From NCBI RefSeq assembly GCF_003319095.1, contig NZ_QOHI01000002.1, positions 124,001-188,000 on the forward strand: 64,000 nucleotides of DNA. Reading direction: 5' to 3'. Shown one piece after another: positions 1-8,819 of this stretch. Every line of letters begins with the position of its first letter. The stretch's first letter is position 1. A program made the translations under genes and the position numbers. The stretch comes from Blastococcus sp. TBT05-19 (GTDB taxonomy: Bacteria > Actinomycetota > Actinomycetes > Mycobacteriales > Geodermatophilaceae). The notes under the pieces are model-generated. The model was not told the DNA's origin, did no database searches, and was given only the letters and a program-made list of their open reading frames with translations.

Positions 1-146
1 CAGGTGAGGGCCAGCCCGTCCGCCGCGGGCAACACCTCGGTGAAGGCCCCGTGCCGGGTGGCGACGCCGTCCAGCCAGCGGCCCAGGCGCGCGGGGGCGA
101 CGCCGAGCTGCCGGCCGCCCCCGGCAGCCGGCCGTGGCCGGGTCAC
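1..146 (-). CDS. acVLRF1-family protein, N-terminal part (cut by window edge)
   Basis: Only the first 48 or so codons are present; the rest lies left of the window. The start is GTG at 146, 4 nt after the stop of the upstream MFS gene, so the two are probably co-transcribed. The visible residues include GGGRQLGVAPARLGRWLDGV and then ATRHGAF. This R-x-V-P-x-RL-x-WL-x(4)-RHG pattern matches, from memory, the N-terminus of actinobacterial VLRF1 proteins, eRF1-like release factor/peptidyl-tRNA hydrolase homologues proposed to act in ribosome rescue. The family call rests on this short stretch only and no catalytic residue is visible. Confidence 0.5.
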   Translation of the reverse strand, partial: MTRPRPAAGGGRQLGVAPARLGRWLDGVATRHGAFTEVLPAADGLALT

Positions 147-150
147 CGGC

Positions 151-1419
151 TCAGCCGGCCAGCGCGGGTTCGGACGCGTGCTCGGCGGGCACCCGCAGCA
201 ACCGCTGGAAGAGGGCGACGACGATCGCGGCGACCCCCGCGGCGATGGTGGCCACCACGAACGCGGTGTTGGCGCCGTGCACGTCGACGAGCTTGCCGGC
301 CACCGAGGCGCCGAGCGCGACGCCCAGACCGAGGGCCGTGCCGATCCAGGTGAAGGCCTCGGTCACCACGGCGCGGGGGACGAGCAGCTCGGCGAGGGTG
401 AAGGAGCTGATCAGCGACGGCGAGACGGCGATCCCGGCGACGACCACGAACGGCACCATCACCCAGACGTCGTCGACCAGCAGCAGCGGCACGGTGAGCA
501 CGGTGAGCACCGCCAGGGCGACCGCCAGCCTCCGCCGGAGGGGGACGCGCCAGTGCACGGCGCCCCAGCCGATGCCGCTGGCCATCGACCCCACCGCGAG
601 GCCGGCGATGAGCACGCCGGAGAGCGCCATGGCGTCCTTCTCGTCGGCGAAGGCGACCAGGGCGATCTCGAGCGTGCCCAGGATGGCGCCGACCGCGGCC
701 CCGACGACGAACAGCACCCGCAGTCCGGGGGTGCGGATCGCGGAGGGCCCCTGCCGGCTGGCGTGCCCGTGCGGCTCGGGCTCGGTGCGGCGCTGGGCGG
801 CGAAGAGCAGGCTGCCCACGGTGGCGAGGGTGAAGGCCGTGACGACACCGGAGGTGGCGTGCCCCGTGGTGGAGAGGAAGGTGACCAGCACCGGGCCGAC
901 GATGAAGACGAACTCGTCGACGACGGACTCCATGGACAGCGCCGTGTGCAGCCGGTGGCTGCCGCGCAGCAGGTGGGTCCAGCGGACGCGGATCATCGAG
1001 GAGACGGGCGGGATGCACGCCCCCGCCAGGCCGGCGGAGACGAAGACGATCCACAGCGGCCACGCCTCGCGCACCGAGAAGAGGAAGACCAGGCCGGCGG
1101 AGACGAAGACGGCCAGCACCGGCAGGAGCACCCGGCGCTGGCCGTGCGTGTCGGCCCACCGGCCGAGCAGCGGTCCGGCGGCCGCCGTCGTCACGGCACC
1201 CACGGCCGCGACCGCGCCCCCGAGGCCGTAGGAGCCTGTCTCGGACGCCACGAGCAGCACCGAGCCGAGCCCGACCATCGACAGCGGGAGCCGGCCGACG
1301 AATGCGGCGAGCACCATCGGCAGGGCGTGCGGGGTCCTGAGGACCTGCAGGTAGGGGTTCGCCACGAGCGGCAGAGCCTCCGTCACACGTAGTGGGGCAC
1401 CCGCCACGCTAACCGACAC
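151..1419 (-). CDS. MFS transporter
   Basis: A 422-residue polytopic membrane protein with about 12 hydrophobic segments and an MFS loop 2-3 motif (GRWADTHGQRR) near residue 85-95. The N-terminal 20 residues are cytoplasmic. Length and segment pattern fit drug/metabolite exporters of the major facilitator superfamily; the substrate cannot be read from sequence. The start is at 1419 with no strong Shine-Dalgarno, so a start a few codons downstream is possible. It lies 4 nt upstream of the acVLRF1-like gene. Confidence 0.85.
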   Translation of the reverse strand: MSVSVAGAPLRVTEALPLVANPYLQVLRTPHALPMVLAAFVGRLPLSMVGLGSVLLVASETGSYGLGGAVAAVGAVTTAAAGPLLGRWADTHGQRRVLLPVLAVFVSAGLVFLFSVREAWPLWIVFVSAGLAGACIPPVSSMIRVRWTHLLRGSHRLHTALSMESVVDEFVFIVGPVLVTFLSTTGHATSGVVTAFTLATVGSLLFAAQRRTEPEPHGHASRQGPSAIRTPGLRVLFVVGAAVGAILGTLEIALVAFADEKDAMALSGVLIAGLAVGSMASGIGWGAVHWRVPLRRRLAVALAVLTVLTVPLLLVDDVWVMVPFVVVAGIAVSPSLISSFTLAELLVPRAVVTEAFTWIGTALGLGVALGASVAGKLVDVHGANTAFVVATIAAGVAAIVVALFQRLLRVPAEHASEPALAG

Positions 1420-1464
1420 CGGTCGGTCCCGCGTCGTGCGGCGCTGTGGCGTCCTGCAGCACGG

Positions 1465-1500
1465 GCGAGGCCCGGAACCCCTCGGGGTCCCGGGCCTCGC
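1465..1500 (-). terminator. Terminator hairpin after pckG
   Basis: An 11-bp perfect GC-rich stem, GCGAGGCCCGG (1465-1475) with CCGGGCCTCGC (1490-1500), extended inward by CCCC/GGGG. It lies 17 nt past the pckG stop. No U-tract follows, as is usual in high-GC actinobacteria. Confidence 0.75.
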
Positions 1501-1516
1501 CGGTCAGCTGTGCTGG

Positions 1517-3331
<1,815 letters not shown>

Positions 3332-3646
3332 GGCGTCTCCATCCTCTGCGTAGCCGGGGCGGAGCCTGCACCGGCGGTCGTGCTCTCCAGCTGCGGTCGC
3401 GCCTGCGGCCGACCCGGATCGGGAAAGGGTACAAGCGCGGACACCCCGCTGTAACTGCGATGAATGTTACGTATAGGACGTCTGCTCCTCAGGTCGAAGG
3501 GCCCTGGTGAGAGGCGTTGTTCGACACATCTCGCGAACCCTCCCGTCACGCTGGCACCGCTCCGCGCCCGCGCGGTCACTCTCCGCGACCGCTTCGTTCA
3601 GGGGCCGGACTGCTGGGGCTCGCCGCGCCGTCCTCCCTCACCGTTC
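3332..3646. promoter_or_regulatory. pckG leader and intergenic region
   Basis: No convincing gene in this stretch. The pckG ribosome binding site is next to 3332, and an imperfect dyad GTAAC (3451-3455)/GTTAC (3466-3470) sits where a repressor or activator of pckG could bind. The half-site resembles that of the ArsR operator at 4576-4595. The remainder up to the double hairpin at 3647 shows no recognisable element. Confidence 0.35.
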
Positions 3647-3708
3647 GGGGTCCTCCCTCGCCGTCGACCGTGAGGGAGGACCCCTGGTGATCAGGTCTCC
3701 TGATCACC
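3647..3708 (-). terminator. Double terminator hairpin after SRPBCC gene
   Basis: Two adjacent perfect hairpins. The first has arms GGTGATCAGG (3686-3695) and CCTGATCACC (3699-3708) with a 3-nt loop, and overlaps the stop codon and last codons of the SRPBCC gene. The second has 13-bp arms GGGGTCCTCCCTC (3647-3659) and GAGGGAGGACCCC (3672-3684) with a 12-nt loop. A further direct copy of TCCTCCCTC is at 3631-3639. Confidence 0.7.
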
Positions 3709-4242
3709 GGCCTCCGGCGCGCGGCCGTAGGCCGGGCCGACCTCGGCGGCGAACTCGTCCCACGAGCCGGGCTGCGGCCGGCCGGTGACGACGGCGTCGA
3801 ACTTGTCCAGGTACCAGTGCCAGCCCATGGCGAAGTCGACGACGTCCACCTCGGCGGGGAACACCTGCACGAAGCGCAGCACCGTGCGCCCCGCCTCGAC
3901 CGACAGGTCGAGGTCGATGCGCCAGATGCCCGCCCCGTCCTGCTCCTGGACCCACTGCACGACCAGCCGGTGCGGCGGCTCGCACGCGACGATCTGCATC
4001 GCGTCGCCGGCGTGCTGGTCCTCGTGGGTCATCGTGAAGGTGCCGGTGGCGCCCGGGGCGCGCTCGCCGTCGTAGGTGCCGATCCAACGGGCGAGCCGGT
4101 CGGGCTCGGTGAGCGCCGACCACACGTCCTCGATCGGGTCGGGCCAGCTGCGCCGGAACTCCAGCCGCTGCCGGCCGTCCTCCTCCGCGGTGACGGTGCC
4201 GCGCCGGGTCTCCACGTCCGTGTCCTCACTTCGCGGGTTCAT
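3691..4242 (-). CDS. SRPBCC domain protein (AHSA1-like) paired with ArsR
   Basis: A 183-residue START/SRPBCC-fold protein with AHSA1-type features: FRRSWPDPIEDVWSALTEPDRL near residue 27, then LARWIGTYDG, and a C-terminal helix beginning GWHWYLDKFDAV. Such proteins bind small hydrophobic ligands; the ligand here is unknown. I place the start at ATG 4242 rather than further upstream because it overlaps the stop of the ArsR gene (ATGA, 4239-4242), which implies translational coupling. ArsR/SRPBCC pairs are common in actinobacteria; a second pair is at 49897-50732. Confidence 0.85.
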   Translation of the reverse strand: MNPRSEDTDVETRRGTVTAEEDGRQRLEFRRSWPDPIEDVWSALTEPDRLARWIGTYDGERAPGATGTFTMTHEDQHAGDAMQIVACEPPHRLVVQWVQEQDGAGIWRIDLDLSVEAGRTVLRFVQVFPAEVDVVDFAMGWHWYLDKFDAVVTGRPQPGSWDEFAAEVGPAYGRAPEAGDQET

Positions 4243-4586
4243 GCGCTCTCTCCGTTCCTCGTCAGCCGCCGGCCGCGGGCGATCTCGGTGTCCAGGGCGT
4301 CCAGCCGCTGCGCCCACAGGTCGCGGTAGGGCTCCAGCCACTCGTCGAGCTGGCGCAGCGGCGCCGGCTCCAGCGCGTAGCGGCGCTCCCGGCCCTCGGA
4401 CCGCACCCGGACCAGGCCGCTCTCCCGCAGCACCCGCAGGTGCCGGCTGATGGCGGGGCGGCTCACCGGGAAGGGGGCCGCGAGCTCGCCGGCGGTCCGC
4501 TCACCGGTGGCGAGCAGGGCCAGCAGCTCCCGCCGGATGGGGTCGGCGAGCGCCTGGAGTGCCTGCACGCAGGATGCGTAACACAT
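4239..4586 (-). CDS. ArsR-family winged-helix repressor
   Basis: A 115-residue regulator with an ArsR winged helix: ALADPIRRELLALL (about 10-24), recognition helix PFPVSRPAISRHLRVL (about 38-53) and wing VRVRSEGRERRYAL. No cysteine metal-site motif is seen, so it is not a metal sensor of the SmtB type. The ATG at 4586 sits inside a perfect inverted repeat and has no Shine-Dalgarno, so the message may be leaderless or the true start may be GTG 4568 (residue 7). It overlaps the SRPBCC gene by 4 nt. Confidence 0.88.
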   Translation of the reverse strand: MCYASCVQALQALADPIRRELLALLATGERTAGELAAPFPVSRPAISRHLRVLRESGLVRVRSEGRERRYALEPAPLRQLDEWLEPYRDLWAQRLDALDTEIARGRRLTRNGESA

Positions 4587-4595
4587 CGGTTACGC
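4576..4595. promoter_or_regulatory. Probable autoregulatory ArsR operator
   Basis: A perfect 7-bp inverted repeat, GCGTAAC-ACATCG-GTTACGC. It covers the ATG of the ArsR gene and lies between it and the oppositely oriented acidic-protein gene. Position and symmetry fit an ArsR dimer site; binding is inferred, not shown. Confidence 0.6.
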
Positions 4596-4642
4596 GTTGG
4601 TCGAGGGGTTCGCCCCCGCGGCATCGGGATAGGAGGTCGCCC

Positions 4643-4861
4643 ATGACCGTCACCGATCCCGACACCCCGGACCCGCTCAACGACCCCCGCACGACGCAGG
4701 CCGATCCCGGGGCCTACGGCGAGGGCGCCGACCTCGCCTCGACCGCGGACGACCCGGCGGCGACCGGGGACGACGAGCTGGCCACCAGCCAGACGCTCTC
4801 GGACGAGGCCGGCGGCGGCGACGTCACCGGCGGCGCGTTCTCCGACGGACCGCCCGCCTGA
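4643..4861 (+). CDS. Small acidic, probably disordered protein
   Basis: A 72-residue protein rich in Asp, Thr, Ala and Gly (DPDTPDPLNDPRTTQ, then repeated DD/GG stretches), with no hydrophobic segment or Cys. It is probably intrinsically disordered. The start is ATG 4643 behind a clear AGGAGG at 4631-4636; an in-frame upstream extension lacks a ribosome binding site. I do not recognise a family. It is divergent from the ArsR gene and could share its operator region. The next gene follows after 67 nt. Confidence 0.6.
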   Translation: MTVTDPDTPDPLNDPRTTQADPGAYGEGADLASTADDPAATGDDELATSQTLSDEAGGGDVTGGAFSDGPPA

Positions 4862-4928
4862 CGGTGTGACGGACCGGTCCTCCCGGGTATGCCGTGGCCG
4901 TCATGCCCGCTGCACCCGAGGAGGACCG

Positions 4929-5171
4929 ATGGCCACCGGTGAGACCGGCTTCGAGGACGTCTACTACGACCTCATCTCCGTCCAGTACCACTCGCTCAAG
5001 GCCGGGCACGACTACGGCCAGTACGTCCGGGACGCCGAGAACGCGGGCCTCGAGGACGTCGCGCAGTTCTTCCGCAAGGTGATGAAGCAGGACTCCAAGC
5101 GGGCCGCGAAGGCCCACGAGTTCCTCGGCCGCCTGCAGGGCACCGACAAGGGCGGCCCCGCGGCGAAGTGA
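4929..5171 (+). CDS. Small conserved helical protein, ferritin-like in appearance
   Basis: An 80-residue protein. Its body, YYDLISVQYHSLKAGHDYGQ followed by YVRDAENAGLEDVAQFF and VMKQDSKRAAKAHEFL, reads as two long amphipathic helices with His and Glu residues, like half of a ferritin-like bundle. No complete metal-ligand set is seen. ATG 4929 is preceded by GAGGAGG with good spacing. I recognise it only as a small actinobacterial protein of unknown function. Confidence 0.65.
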   Translation: MATGETGFEDVYYDLISVQYHSLKAGHDYGQYVRDAENAGLEDVAQFFRKVMKQDSKRAAKAHEFLGRLQGTDKGGPAAK

Positions 5172-5190
5172 GGCGCGGCAGGATGGCTCC

Positions 5191-6153
5191 GTGATCAGGA
5201 CTGCGCTGTCCCGCCGGTTCGGCCTGCGCACGCCGGTCATCGGTGCGCCGATGGCCGGCGTCGCCGGTGGGGCGCTGGCGGCCGCCGTGTCCCGGGCCGG
5301 CGGGCTCGGGATGATCGGCATCGCCGGCAACCACGGCGCCGCGTTCGTCGCGGAGCAGTGCGCGATCCCCGCGGCGGAGCGGCTGCCGTTCGGCGTGGGG
5401 CTGATGGCCTGGGTGCTCGACGACCGGCCCGACCTGCTCGAGGCCACGGTCGCGGCGGGCCCCGCGCTGGTGTCGGTCTCCTTCGGCGACCCCGCCCCCT
5501 ACGTAGCACCGCTGCACGACGCCGGCATCGCGGTCGCGGTCCAGGTGAACACCGTGGCCGACGTGCACCGCGCCGTGGCCGCGGGAGCCGACGTGGTCGT
5601 CGCGCAGGGCAGCGAGGCGGGCGGGCACACCGGTCACCGCGCGACGCTGCCCCTGCTGCAGGAGGCCCTGGCGCTCACCGACCTGCCGGTGGTGGCGGCC
5701 GGTGGGATCGCGACCGGGCGCGGGATGGCCGCCGTGCTCGCGGCGGGCGCCGCCGGCGTCTGGATCGGCACGCCGCTGCTGGCCTGCCCCGAGGGGCTGA
5801 ACTCTCCCGCCGCCCGCGCCCGCGTGCGGGCCGCGGCGGGCGAGGACACCGTGCTCACCCGCGCCTTCGACGTCGCCCAGCGGCTGGCCTGGCCGCAGCG
5901 GTGGCCGGGCCGGGCGCTGGTCAACGACTTCAGCCGCACCTGGCACGGCCGGGAGGACGAGCTGGCGACCGACGACGCCGCCTCGCGGCTGGTCATCGAG
6001 GCGCGGAAGAGCGACGACCTGGAGCAGGCGCCGGTCTACGCGGGCGAGTCCGTCGGCCTGGTCACCGCCGAGCGGTCGGCGACCGACGTCGTCCACGAGC
6101 TGTCCGCCGACGCGGAGACGGCCCTGCGGGCCGTGCCGGGCCTGCTGGACTAG
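5191..6153 (+). CDS. Nitronate monooxygenase family protein
   Basis: A 320-residue FMN-binding TIM barrel of the NMO/2-nitropropane dioxygenase family, which oxidises nitronates such as propionate 3-nitronate. Seen: RTPVIGAPMAGVAGG at residues 13-27, the GSEAGGHTG signature near 145-153 containing the catalytic His, and a phosphate-binding AAGGIATGRGM near 171. The GTG 5191 start is weakly supported by AGGATGG upstream. It ends in a CTAG tetranucleotide shared with the stop codon of the convergent DsbA gene. Confidence 0.88.
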   Translation: MIRTALSRRFGLRTPVIGAPMAGVAGGALAAAVSRAGGLGMIGIAGNHGAAFVAEQCAIPAAERLPFGVGLMAWVLDDRPDLLEATVAAGPALVSVSFGDPAPYVAPLHDAGIAVAVQVNTVADVHRAVAAGADVVVAQGSEAGGHTGHRATLPLLQEALALTDLPVVAAGGIATGRGMAAVLAAGAAGVWIGTPLLACPEGLNSPAARARVRAAAGEDTVLTRAFDVAQRLAWPQRWPGRALVNDFSRTWHGREDELATDDAASRLVIEARKSDDLEQAPVYAGESVGLVTAERSATDVVHELSADAETALRAVPGLLD

Positions 6154-6842
6154 ACGGCGCAGCTGCCGTCGTCGCAGCCCTCGGCCGCGGGGACCGTGAC
6201 CAGCGGGTTCGCGTCGGCCCAGGCGCGCTCCAGCACCTGCAGCAGCAGCTCGGCCGGCTGCGCGCCGGCGGCGCCGTACCTGCGGTCGACGACGAAGAAC
6301 GGGACGCCGGTCGCGCCGAGCGACTGGGCGGTGGCCGAGTCCTGGTCCACCGCGGCGCGGTACCGGCGGTCGGTGAGCACCTCGCGGGCCTCGGTCTCGT
6401 CCAGGCCCACCTCGGCGCCCAGGGCCACCAGCGAGTCGACGTCGAAGACGCTGCGCGACTCCTCGAAGTGGGCGTGCAGCAGCAGTTCCTTGAGCTCTCC
6501 CTGCACGCCGCGCTCGGCGGCCAGGTGCAGCAGCTCGTGGGCGAGCGAGGTGTTGCCGCTGATGCCACCGGCCAGGTCGTAGGTCAGCCCCTCGGCCGCG
6601 GCGACCTCCTCGAGCCGGCGCATGTTCTGGCGCATCGCGTCCTCGGACTGGCCGTACTTGCGGGCCAGCGCGGGCAGCGTCGCGTGCGTCTCGCCCTCGG
6701 GGATGGAGGGGTCGAGCTGGAAGGAGCGCCACACGACCTCGACCTGGTCGCGGTGCGGGAACTGCTCCAGGGCCGTCTCGAGCCGGCGCTTGCCGACGTA
6801 GCACCACGGGCAGACGACGTCGGACCAGACCTCTACGCGCAT
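6150..6842 (-). CDS. DsbA-family FrnE-like oxidoreductase
   Basis: A 230-residue thioredoxin-fold protein with the inserted helical domain of FrnE/DsbA-like proteins. The active site CPWC is at residues 11-14, and the cis-proline loop GATGVPFF lies near 170. There is no signal peptide, so it is cytoplasmic, unlike true DsbA. The C-terminus CDDGSCAV carries two more Cys. Start ATG 6842 is chosen because the fold begins at once; upstream in-frame sequence is the palindrome region. Its stop overlaps that of the nitronate monooxygenase (CTAG). Confidence 0.9.
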   Translation of the reverse strand: MRVEVWSDVVCPWCYVGKRRLETALEQFPHRDQVEVVWRSFQLDPSIPEGETHATLPALARKYGQSEDAMRQNMRRLEEVAAAEGLTYDLAGGISGNTSLAHELLHLAAERGVQGELKELLLHAHFEESRSVFDVDSLVALGAEVGLDETEAREVLTDRRYRAAVDQDSATAQSLGATGVPFFVVDRRYGAAGAQPAELLLQVLERAWADANPLVTVPAAEGCDDGSCAV

Positions 6843-6898
6843 GCCCGGCCCAACTTCACTGCCCTGTCGAGCATTCCTGCCAGTCACCATCACACTCT

Positions 6899-6958
6899 GC
6901 CGGCGAAATCCGGACGTCGCCGGTGCGATCGCACCCGCATCGTCCGGAGATCGCCGGC
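6899..6958. repeat. 60-bp nested imperfect palindrome
   Basis: All arms share one axis (6928/6929). Outer arms are GCCGGCGA (6899-6906)/TCGCCGGC (6951-6958), then TCCGGACG (6909-6916)/CGTCCGGA (6941-6948), with the core GGTGCGATCGCACC (6922-6935). It lies between the FKBP stop and the DsbA start. It may terminate the FKBP message or act as a protein-binding or repeated palindromic element. Confidence 0.75.
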
Positions 6959-6978
6959 AAGGTGGCGCGAACGGACGC

Positions 6979-7356
6979 TCAGCGCACGCCGACGAGGTCG
7001 ACGACGAAGACCAGCGTCGCGCCGGGCTTGATGACGCCGCCGGCGCCACGCTCGCCGTAGGCCTTGTGCGCCGGGATGGTGAGCCGGCGGCGGCCGCCGA
7101 CCTTCATGCCGACGATGCCCTCGTCCCAGCCCTGGATGACCATGCCGACGCCCACGCGGAACTCCAGCGGGTCGCCGCGGTCCCAGGAGGCGTCGAACTG
7201 CTCGCCGCCGTCGTGCGTCACGCCCACGTAGTGCGCGCTGACCAGGTCGCCGGCCTTGGCCTCCTGGCCCTCGCCGACGACGAGGTCCTCGATCACCAGG
7301 TCATCGGGCGCGGGCCCGGTCGGCGGCTCGACGTCCGGTCGGCTCAGCTCGGCCAC
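6979..7356 (-). CDS. FKBP-type peptidyl-prolyl isomerase
   Basis: A 125-residue single FKBP domain for cis-trans isomerisation of X-Pro bonds. The pattern VIEDLVVGEG...DLVSAHYVGV, FDASWDRG, VIQGWDEGIVGMKVGG and the final GATLVFVVDLVGV is the complete domain with the usual active-site Tyr, Asp, Trp and Ile. No signal peptide, so cytosolic. The start is GTG 7356, with GGGAGGGAGAACC upstream; it lies 13 nt inside the end of the MFS gene, suggesting coupled translation. Confidence 0.93.
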   Translation of the reverse strand: MAELSRPDVEPPTGPAPDDLVIEDLVVGEGQEAKAGDLVSAHYVGVTHDGGEQFDASWDRGDPLEFRVGVGMVIQGWDEGIVGMKVGGRRRLTIPAHKAYGERGAGGVIKPGATLVFVVDLVGVR

Positions 7357-8696
7357 GGTTCTCCCTCCCGCGCCGGGACGTTCCCGGCGCCGTCTGCCCC
7401 CATCCAAGCAGCGGGCGGGGCCGGGGTCTCCTCGACGGGGACGGCGGCCGGGACGTCGAGCGGGTGGGCCAGCTCGTCGGCGGGCAGCCGGCCCGCCGCG
7501 ATCGCGACCACGGCGAACAGCAGCGGCGCCAGCCCGGCGACCAGGAAGGCGCCGGTGAGCCCGACCAGCTGGCTGAGCGGGCCGGCCAGCGCCATCGACA
7601 GCGGCATGAGGCTCAGCGAGACGAAGAAGTCGAGGCTGGACACCCGGCCGAGCAGCGCCGGCGGCACGCGTCGCTGGAGCAGCGTGCCCCAGATGACCAT
7701 GCCCGCCTGCAGCGTGCCGCCGACGACGGCCGTCGCGGCGAGCAGGATGCCCAGGTCGGTGGTCAGACCGAAGGCGACCATGGGCAGGCAGCCGACGCCC
7801 CACAGCAGGTTCATGACGGTCAGGTAGCGCCGCGGCAGCCGGAGCGAGGCCACCAGCAGCGAGCCCAGTGCCCCGCCGATGCCGAACGCGGCGAGCACCC
7901 ACGCGTGCTGGCTGGGCCCGCCGCCGGCGTCCGCGATCGCGAAGGGCACGAGGACCTCCAGCGGCCCCATGAAGACCAGCGTCATCGCGGCGGCGAACAG
8001 CAGCGTGGTCAGCAGCCACCGCGTGGCCAGCATGTAGCGGAAGCCCTCGCGGACGTCGGCGAGCAGGCCGGGTTCCGCTCCGTCGACCGCGGCCTTCCGG
8101 CGCACCGGCGTCGCCGGCAGCGCCAGGGCGCACCCCGCGGCGAGGAACGCGACGGCGGCGGTGACGGCGAGCGCCGCGCCGGGGGAGTACGCCGCGACCA
8201 GCAGCCCGGCCAGCGCCGGGCCGGCGGCCTGGCCCAGCACCGGCCGGACGGCGCCCTCCAGACCGTTGACCGCCAGCAGGTCGCCCTCGGGGACGAGCGC
8301 GGGGACCAGGGCCGAGTACGCGGGGTAGAACAGCCCGAGGGCGACGCCGTCGACCAGGGCCACCACAGCCAGGTGCCCGACCTCCAGGACGCCGGTCAGC
8401 GAGAGCACCGCCGCGACCGACACCGCGCAGCCCTGCAGCAGCGAGACGGTGAGCAGCAGCAGCCGCTGGGGCACCCTGTCGGCCAGGGCGCCACCCACCA
8501 GGGTCGTGCCGAGCATGCCGCCGGCGTTCAGCCCGGCGACCAGCGAGAGGGAGCCCGGATCGCCCCCGAGGGCGACCACCTGCCACACCATCGCGATGGC
8601 CCACAGGCCCTGCGTGAGCAGGGCCAGCACCAGCACCGCGGCCAGCACCCGGTAGGCGGGGTGCCGGAGCGGCGCGAGGGCGCGCGGCATCGCCAT
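7344..8696 (-). CDS. MFS transporter (enterobactin-exporter-like MFS_3)
   Basis: A 450-residue membrane protein with about 11-12 hydrophobic segments and the conserved loop GGALADRVPQRLLL near residue 67-80. The C-terminal tail is soluble and Pro-rich. A long open frame continues upstream to about 10.8 kb but only shadows the glucosidase gene. ATG 8696 has GGAGGAG 4-6 nt ahead; ATG 8690 is an alternative. The substrate is unknown. The 3' end overlaps the FKBP start. Confidence 0.85.
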   Translation of the reverse strand: MAMPRALAPLRHPAYRVLAAVLVLALLTQGLWAIAMVWQVVALGGDPGSLSLVAGLNAGGMLGTTLVGGALADRVPQRLLLLTVSLLQGCAVSVAAVLSLTGVLEVGHLAVVALVDGVALGLFYPAYSALVPALVPEGDLLAVNGLEGAVRPVLGQAAGPALAGLLVAAYSPGAALAVTAAVAFLAAGCALALPATPVRRKAAVDGAEPGLLADVREGFRYMLATRWLLTTLLFAAAMTLVFMGPLEVLVPFAIADAGGGPSQHAWVLAAFGIGGALGSLLVASLRLPRRYLTVMNLLWGVGCLPMVAFGLTTDLGILLAATAVVGGTLQAGMVIWGTLLQRRVPPALLGRVSSLDFFVSLSLMPLSMALAGPLSQLVGLTGAFLVAGLAPLLFAVVAIAAGRLPADELAHPLDVPAAVPVEETPAPPAAWMGADGAGNVPAREGEPWPS

Positions 8697-8819
8697 CGAT
8701 CTCCTCCCGGGGCGGACGGCCCATGGTGGGCGACGGGTACGACACGGCGCACCCGCTTTTCCGTCGTCCCGGCTGCCCGACCGCGTGCGGCCGGGGGCCC
8801 GGCGTGCTGGGCTGCCTGC

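Noticed and set aside
4..1392. Long open frame on the plus strand opposite the MFS gene (also many similar ones such as 28544-31549 opposite rhs)
   Set aside because: Composition is Gly/Arg/Asp-rich with no domain or ribosome binding site, as expected for antisense frames in high-GC DNA. The opposite strand has a real protein family in each case.
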